A DNA stretch of 64,000 nucleotides, taken from Caulobacter rhizosphaerae. GTDB taxonomy: Bacteria; Pseudomonadota; Alphaproteobacteria; Caulobacterales; Caulobacteraceae. The position numbers were made by a program, and so were the translations under genes. The notes under the pieces are model-generated. The model saw only the letters and a program-made list of their open reading frames with translations. It searched no databases and was not told where the DNA came from. This document shows, in pieces, positions 59,665 to 64,000 of this stretch. The first letter of the stretch is position 1; every line of letters starts with the position of its first letter. The DNA is taken from NCBI RefSeq assembly GCF_010977555.1, contig NZ_CP048815.1:3588501-3652500 (forward strand), written 5' to 3'.

Positions 59665-60714
59665 TCAGGCCCTCCCCGCGGCCGTCAGACGCCCCTGGAG
59701 CTGGTCGAGCACGACCGCGGCGATAATCACAAGCCCCTTGATGACCATCTGCCAGAACTCGCTGACGCCCATCATCACCAGGCCGTCGCCCAGCACCCCG
59801 ATCACGCAGGCGCCGATCAATGCGCCGCCCACGCTTCCCCGACCGCCCGACAGCGACGCCCCGCCCAGGACGACGGCCGCGATGGCGCTGAGTTCGAAGG
59901 TCTCGCCGCTGGCGGGATGAGCCGCCACCAGCTCTGAGGCGACGATCATCCCGACCAGGGCCGCGCAGACGCCGGAGATCACATAGACCGCGATCTTCAC
60001 CCGGTCGACGCGCACGCCCGACAGCAAGGCGGCGCGCTCGTTGCCGCCCACGGCGTAGACCCAGCGGCCGAACGGCGTATCGCGCGCCACGAAGCCGGCC
60101 AGCAGGGCAAGGGCCGCCAGCAGCAGCACCGTGACCGGCAGGCCCAGCACGCTGGCCGACCCCAGCCACGGAAAGCCTTCGTTGCCCAGGCCGGTCCGGC
60201 CGACCAGGTTGGGGAAGGTCGCGCCGTCCGATAGCAGCAGGGCCGCGCCCCGCGCCACGTACAGCATGCCCAGGGTGGCGATGAACGGCGCGACGCGAAA
60301 CCGGGCCACCAGCACGCCATTGAGGAAGCCGGCGAAACCGCCCAGCAGCAGCACGATCGCGATCACCAACGGCACGCCCGGATAAACCACCACGCCCAGG
60401 GGCTGCAGCGTCACGCCGTTCAGGATCAGGGCCCCGGCCGCCATGCCGCCCAGCCCCGCGATCGACCCTACCGACAGGTCGATGCCGCCGGTCAGGATCA
60501 CGTAGGTCATGCCGATCGCCAGGATCGCCGTGATGGCGATATGCTTGAACATGATCAGGAAGTTGGACGCCGACAGGAAGTTTGGCGCCGCGACGGAGAA
60601 GAAGGCGACCACCACCGCCAGGGCGATCAGCGCCCGCAGCTTCAGCAGCAAAGCCGGGACGCCGCGAGTTTGCGGGACGACGGGAGCTTGGACGGCGAAA
60701 ATCTCGGTCGCCAT
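59665..60714 (-). CDS. Sugar ABC transporter permease (RbsC-like)
   Basis: A 349-residue permease with eight to ten spans. The ATG overlaps the upstream ATPase stop (TGATG). Typical RbsC motifs: NFLIMFKHIAITAILAIGMTYVILTGGIDLSVGSIAG, FLNGVLVARFRVAPFIATLGMLYVARG, YAVGGNERAALLSGVRVDRVKIAVY and AIAAVVLGGASLSGGRGSVGGALIG. The EAA-like coupling region is ANERAALLSGV-type. It moves the sugar across the inner membrane with the neighbouring ATPase. Confidence 0.94.
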   Translation of the reverse strand: MATEIFAVQAPVVPQTRGVPALLLKLRALIALAVVVAFFSVAAPNFLSASNFLIMFKHIAITAILAIGMTYVILTGGIDLSVGSIAGLGGMAAGALILNGVTLQPLGVVVYPGVPLVIAIVLLLGGFAGFLNGVLVARFRVAPFIATLGMLYVARGAALLLSDGATFPNLVGRTGLGNEGFPWLGSASVLGLPVTVLLLAALALLAGFVARDTPFGRWVYAVGGNERAALLSGVRVDRVKIAVYVISGVCAALVGMIVASELVAAHPASGETFELSAIAAVVLGGASLSGGRGSVGGALIGACVIGVLGDGLVMMGVSEFWQMVIKGLVIIAAVVLDQLQGRLTAAGRA

Positions 60715-62243
60715 CAACCCGCGAGCTCCATAGAGCTGGACGAGGTATCCCCCACGCCGTTCGACGCCGCGACCAGGGCCGCTTCGTCGGCCTGATCAAT
60801 CGGCAGATCGGCCGTCAGCTGGCCGCCGGCCATCACCAGCACCCGGTCGGCGACGGCGCGGGCCTCCGCCAGGTCGGACGTGGCGAACACCACGGCCAGG
60901 CCCTGCTCCGCCAGACCTCGCATAGTCTCGAACAATTCGCCCCGCGCCCCGACGTCGACGCCGCGGCTGGGTTCGTCCAGCAGCAGCACCAGGGGCGCGG
61001 TCATCAGGCAGCGCCCGATCACCACCTTCTGCTGGTTGCCTCCGGACAACGTCCCGATCGGCGCCCCGGCCGAGGCGGCTTTGACGCCCAGCCGGGCCAT
61101 CATGGCGTCGATCGCCGAGCGTTCACGCGGACCGCCGATCACGCCGCTCCGCGCGAAGGCCCACAGGCTGGAGAGCCCCAGATTGCCGCCCACCGAAAGA
61201 TTGTGAAACAGTGCGTCGCGCTGGCGGTCCTCCGGCGCGAAGCGCAGACGCCGCGCGCATCGGTCGGCCAGGCTCAGGTCCGAGATGTCCTCGCCGGCCA
61301 GCACGATCGAACCCTGGGCTGGTCGAGCGCCGCACAGGCCTTCCAGCAGCTCCGTGCGCCCCGAACCCAGCAAGCCGTAGAGCGCGGTCACCTCGCCGGC
61401 CCGGACCCGCGTCGTGACCCCGTCCACCAGCCAGCCGCCGCCCGGGCGCGGAACCCGCAGCTCCTCGATCGCCAACACCACCTGGCCGGCCGAAGGGCCC
61501 GAACGACGGGGCTGGTCACGACTCTTGTCGCCCAGCATCTGCTCGACGATCCAGCCCACCGACGCGTCCGAGGCGGGCCTGGAGGCCTGAAGTCGCCCGT
61601 CGCGCAGCACGGTGACATGGTCGCCGATGCGCATCAGCTCTTCCAGCCGATGCGAGATGTAGATCACCGCCACGCCGGACTGCTTCAGCTCCCCGATCAC
61701 GCCGAACAACACCTCGACCTCGGCGGCGCTTAGCGCCGAGGTCGGCTCATCCAGAATCAGCACCCGGGCGTCGTCGATCAGGGCCTTGGCGATCTCGACG
61801 ATCTGCTGCTCGCCAACTCGCAGGTCGCCGACCAGGGCGTCAGGGTCGATGGCGTGGGCCAGGCGCGACAGTACGGCGCGAGCGCGCGCCTGCTCGCCGG
61901 CGTGGTCCAGGACGCCCGGCGTCGTGGTCAGGCCGCGGCCGAGGAAGATGTTCTGCGTCACCGTCAGGTTGGGACAGAGGTTCAATTCCTGGAACACGAT
62001 CCCGACGCCGGCCGCGGCGGCCTCGCGCACCGAGGAAAAGCGCACCGGCTCGCCGTCCAGCAGCAGCCGCCCCGCCGTCGGCTGCTCGACCCCGGCCAGG
62101 ATCTTCATCAGGGTCGACTTGCCTGCGCCGTTCTCACCGATCAGCACGTTGACCGCGCCGGCGTGGACGTCGAAGTCGACCCCGTCCAGAGCGGCCACGC
62201 CGTTATAGGCCTTGCTGATCTTCTCCGCCCGCAACACCGCCAC
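60714..62243 (-). CDS. Sugar ABC transporter ATPase (RbsA-like, two domains)
   Basis: A 509-residue double-domain ATPase, GTG start. Domain one has Walker A GENGAGKST, signature LRVGEQQIVEIAKAL and Walker B VLILDEPTSAL. Domain two has a degenerate Walker A (YGLLGSGRTELL, missing the standard Lys-Ser/Thr) and intact LSGGNQQKVVIGRCLMTAP and LLLDEPSRGVDVGA. This is normal for RbsA/MglA. It overlaps the permease start and begins three bases after the DUF2291 stop. It powers the sugar importer. Confidence 0.94.
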   Translation of the reverse strand: MAVLRAEKISKAYNGVAALDGVDFDVHAGAVNVLIGENGAGKSTLMKILAGVEQPTAGRLLLDGEPVRFSSVREAAAAGVGIVFQELNLCPNLTVTQNIFLGRGLTTTPGVLDHAGEQARARAVLSRLAHAIDPDALVGDLRVGEQQIVEIAKALIDDARVLILDEPTSALSAAEVEVLFGVIGELKQSGVAVIYISHRLEELMRIGDHVTVLRDGRLQASRPASDASVGWIVEQMLGDKSRDQPRRSGPSAGQVVLAIEELRVPRPGGGWLVDGVTTRVRAGEVTALYGLLGSGRTELLEGLCGARPAQGSIVLAGEDISDLSLADRCARRLRFAPEDRQRDALFHNLSVGGNLGLSSLWAFARSGVIGGPRERSAIDAMMARLGVKAASAGAPIGTLSGGNQQKVVIGRCLMTAPLVLLLDEPSRGVDVGARGELFETMRGLAEQGLAVVFATSDLAEARAVADRVLVMAGGQLTADLPIDQADEAALVAASNGVGDTSSSSMELAG

Positions 62244-62246
62244 CGT

Positions 62247-62927
62247 TCAACGCTCCGGCGGGGCGCGCTCGAGGCGCACGGGCGTGAGCACGATGGGATC
62301 ATCGGCCTTGGACAGGGCGAAGGCGCCGACAAAGGCCACGGGATCGCCGACTTTCAGCCCCTGGGCGACGGGGCGGGCCTGGGCGACGGCACGGCGGGCC
62401 ATCGCGCCGCCAACTTCGGCATAGGCGATCTGATTGGAGAAGTCGTTGAAGGTGACGAACGGCAGGCTGTCACGCAGCGTCGAGCCCGACACCACCGGGC
62501 CGACCTGGATCTGGACATCGCGGGCCTGACCACGAGCGGCGGGCATGGCGACGATCACCCGACCGGCCCGCGCCGTGGTGTCGACGCCGGCGACCACGCC
62601 TCGCCCCTTGGCCACGAACGTCCAGGGCGAACCGTCCCCGGCCCGGCGACCGTTGCGAGCGCCCGCCGCATCGAGATCTTGATCAATGGCGGCGGCCAGT
62701 TCCGGAAGCGGTGCGGCGACCTTGGTCCAGTAGGGCGCGGCCTGGGCGTCCCAGAGGGCGTCAACATAACGGCCGGCGTCGAAGGCGCCCGCCAGGCGTT
62801 CGCGGGCTGCGCGATCGACGGCGAGGGGCACGACCTTGCACCCGGCCAGAACAGGCAACACGACCAGCGCCAGTCCGACCCGGCGCCGGGCGATCGAGTC
62901 GCGCGCTGCCTTGCCTCGTTGCGCCAA
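62247..62927 (-). CDS. DUF2291 lipoprotein of the sugar transporter operon
   Basis: A 226-residue protein with signal peptide ending LAGC. Features of DUF2291 family members found next to Rbs-type transporters: AGRYVDALWDAQAAPYW, TFVAKGRGVVAGVDTTARAG, PVVSGSTLRDSLPFVTFNDFSNQIAYAEVGGAMARRA. Lipid anchoring to a membrane is likely. A TTG start at MAQRGKAARDS was chosen because GAGGG lies about eight bases upstream and the frame would otherwise run into AT-rich promoter-like DNA. A GTG 25 codons earlier is the alternative. First gene of the operon. Function unknown. Confidence 0.82.
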   Translation of the reverse strand: MAQRGKAARDSIARRRVGLALVVLPVLAGCKVVPLAVDRAARERLAGAFDAGRYVDALWDAQAAPYWTKVAAPLPELAAAIDQDLDAAGARNGRRAGDGSPWTFVAKGRGVVAGVDTTARAGRVIVAMPAARGQARDVQIQVGPVVSGSTLRDSLPFVTFNDFSNQIAYAEVGGAMARRAVAQARPVAQGLKVGDPVAFVGAFALSKADDPIVLTPVRLERAPPER

Positions 62928-63296
62928 GACTCCAGCCCTCCCGCCGCGCCGATTGCAGCGCTTACCTTCGAATAATTTCGAATTTACGCCAAACGGTGTC
63001 ACGGCGCGATTTTCCTGTCAATCACACGTCTCACATTGAAGATTTTGGTTTCATATTTTGGTCATTTCTCGATATTTCCCAACTATTTCCGGCATTCCGC
63101 TCAAAGCGGCATTCGCTACGCCGAACTGCTGACCCGAGTCAAAACGATAAAATTCGAAGATATTACGCATAAATCGCATTGCACGATCATTGACCCCACG
63201 GCTAGTTTGGACTTGAGGGCGGCGAAAACGCCAGGCGAATGGATCCTTCCGGTCCCGGCGCGCCGACCTCCTTGGCGCCCAGCGAGAAGGTCGAGG
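62928..63296. promoter_or_regulatory. AT-rich divergent promoter region with TTCGAA repeats
   Basis: A 369-base region separates the leftward transporter operon from the rightward transketolase and is AT-rich over much of its length. It has two TTCGAA hexamers spaced 10 bases apart (62967-62972 and 62977-62982), followed by tttacgcc. A third lies at 63153-63158, followed by tattacgc. Repeats of TTTCGAA-like sequence at one-turn spacing resemble DeoR-family operators. No gene is seen. Confidence 0.5.
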
Positions 63297-64000
63297 ATGA
63301 GCGAAGCAAGCCAGCGACTGGAGAACCGCGCCGCCCGCGTGGCCGAACGCGCCAACTGGATCCGCCGCAGCGCCCTGAAGATGACGTTCGACGCCGGGCA
63401 AGGACATCCGGGGGGCGACCTTTCCGCCGCCGACATCCTGGCGGCGCTGTACTTCGATATCCTGCGCCACGACCCGGCCCGGCCGGACGCACCGGATCGC
63501 GACCGGTTCGTGATGAGCAAGGGCCACTGTACCGGCGCCTTCTATTCGGTGCTGGCCGCCGCCGGCTTCTTCCCGCAGGCCGAGCTTTCGACCTATCTTC
63601 AGCCGCTGTCGCGGCTGAACGGCCATCCCAGCCGCGCCGCATTGCCCGGTGTCGAGACCAGCACCGGTCCGCTGGGGCACGGCCTTCCGGTGGCCGTGGG
63701 GATCGCCATCGCCGGCCAGATCGACGCGGCCGGCTATCGGGTCTTCGTGCTGACCGGCGACGGGGAGTTGCAGGAGGGCAGTTGCTGGGAAGCGGCCATG
63801 ACCGCCGGCCACCGCAAGCTGGACAACCTGACCCTGATCGTCGACCGCAACCGGCTGCAGCAGGGCGCCCTCACCGAGGACACCGTCGCCCTCGCCCCCC
63901 TGGCCGACAAGTGGCGCGCCTTCGGCTGGGACGTCGTCGAGGTCGACGGCCACGATCCGGCCGCCCTGCTCGCTGCGCTGGAGCATCCCGGATCCAGGCC
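63297..64000 (+). CDS. Transketolase N-terminal (ThDP-binding) subunit, cut by window end
   Basis: At least 234 residues are visible before the sequence ends, so the gene is partial. MSEASQRLENRAARVAERANW precedes the ThDP/PYR-less PP domain typical of split transketolases: TFDAGQGHPGGDLSAADILAALYFDILRHDPARPDAP, then DRFVMSKGHCTGAFYSVL, LSRLNGHPSRAALPGVETSTGPLGHGLPVAVG and LTGDGELQEGSCWEAAM, the ThDP/Mg motif. The His of GHPGG and SKGH are active-site residues. The second subunit should lie just downstream. It is divergent from the sugar ABC operon, near the TTCGAA repeats. Confidence 0.9.
   Translation, partial: MSEASQRLENRAARVAERANWIRRSALKMTFDAGQGHPGGDLSAADILAALYFDILRHDPARPDAPDRDRFVMSKGHCTGAFYSVLAAAGFFPQAELSTYLQPLSRLNGHPSRAALPGVETSTGPLGHGLPVAVGIAIAGQIDAAGYRVFVLTGDGELQEGSCWEAAMTAGHRKLDNLTLIVDRNRLQQGALTEDTVALAPLADKWRAFGWDVVEVDGHDPAALLAALEHPGSR

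Overview
The window is GC-rich, densely packed alphaproteobacterial DNA. The gene families fit Caulobacterales (Caulobacter or Phenylobacterium type): an Mla lipid-transport operon, several hybrid histidine kinases, CDP-sugar genes and sugar-acid/sugar ABC uptake genes. This placement is inferred from gene content only. No tRNA, rRNA, CRISPR array, integrase or transposase was seen.

Layout: (1) 1-6.6 kb holds an OmpR/EnvZ-type two-component pair, an EF-hand lipoprotein, a DUF1345 membrane protein, a KGG-type stress protein and a fused EgtB-EgtD ergothioneine enzyme. (2) 6.7-20.4 kb is a signalling block: a single-domain response regulator, a GAF/seven-PAS hybrid kinase, a YfcG-like GST, a REC-PAS-kinase-REC protein and a 1944-residue hybrid kinase containing nine near-identical 92-residue HAMP-type repeats (276 bp at DNA level). 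(3) 20.6-24.7 kb is a complete mlaA-C-D-E-F operon with one extra periplasmic protein. (4) 25.7-40.1 kb is one 14-gene, same-strand operon for a phage-tail-like contractile injection system: cap/terminator (Pvc16-like), sheath, inner tube, a long disordered protein, LysM adaptor, spike, PAAR-like tip, gp25, a baseplate-J protein fused to a beta-propeller-like C-terminus and a gpI-like protein. It ends in two tandem single-pass Ig-like/TM/PASTA proteins, a polytopic HExxH protein and a small membrane-anchored Cys protein. No AAA+ ATPase, tail fibre, capsid, terminase or recombinase is present. The operon is preceded by a conspicuously AT-rich, gene-free segment. (5) 40.5-54.3 kb starts with a ceramidase-like (CREST) membrane protein. 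A surface-sugar cluster follows: rfbF, rfbG and rfbH for CDP-6-deoxy-hexulose chemistry, a NeuB-like synthase without SAF domain, an epimerase, two methyltransferases, three SDRs, a TIM-barrel protein and an acetolactate-synthase-like ThDP enzyme. (6) 54.4-64 kb is a carbohydrate uptake/catabolism locus: NanR-like GntR regulator, DUF1593 protein, TIM-barrel isomerase, RbsB/DeoR/RbsC/RbsA/DUF2291, and a divergent split-type transketolase subunit cut by the window end.

The most notable system is the contractile apparatus. Its downstream genes encode proteins with a predicted cytoplasmic Ig-like domain, one membrane span and extracytoplasmic PASTA repeats. This suggests a particle tethered to the cell envelope rather than a freely released one. 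The sugar cluster is the second candidate for unusual chemistry: a CDP-deoxysugar pathway combined with a ThDP carboligase and a C-methyltransferase-like enzyme, as in branched-chain sugar biosynthesis.
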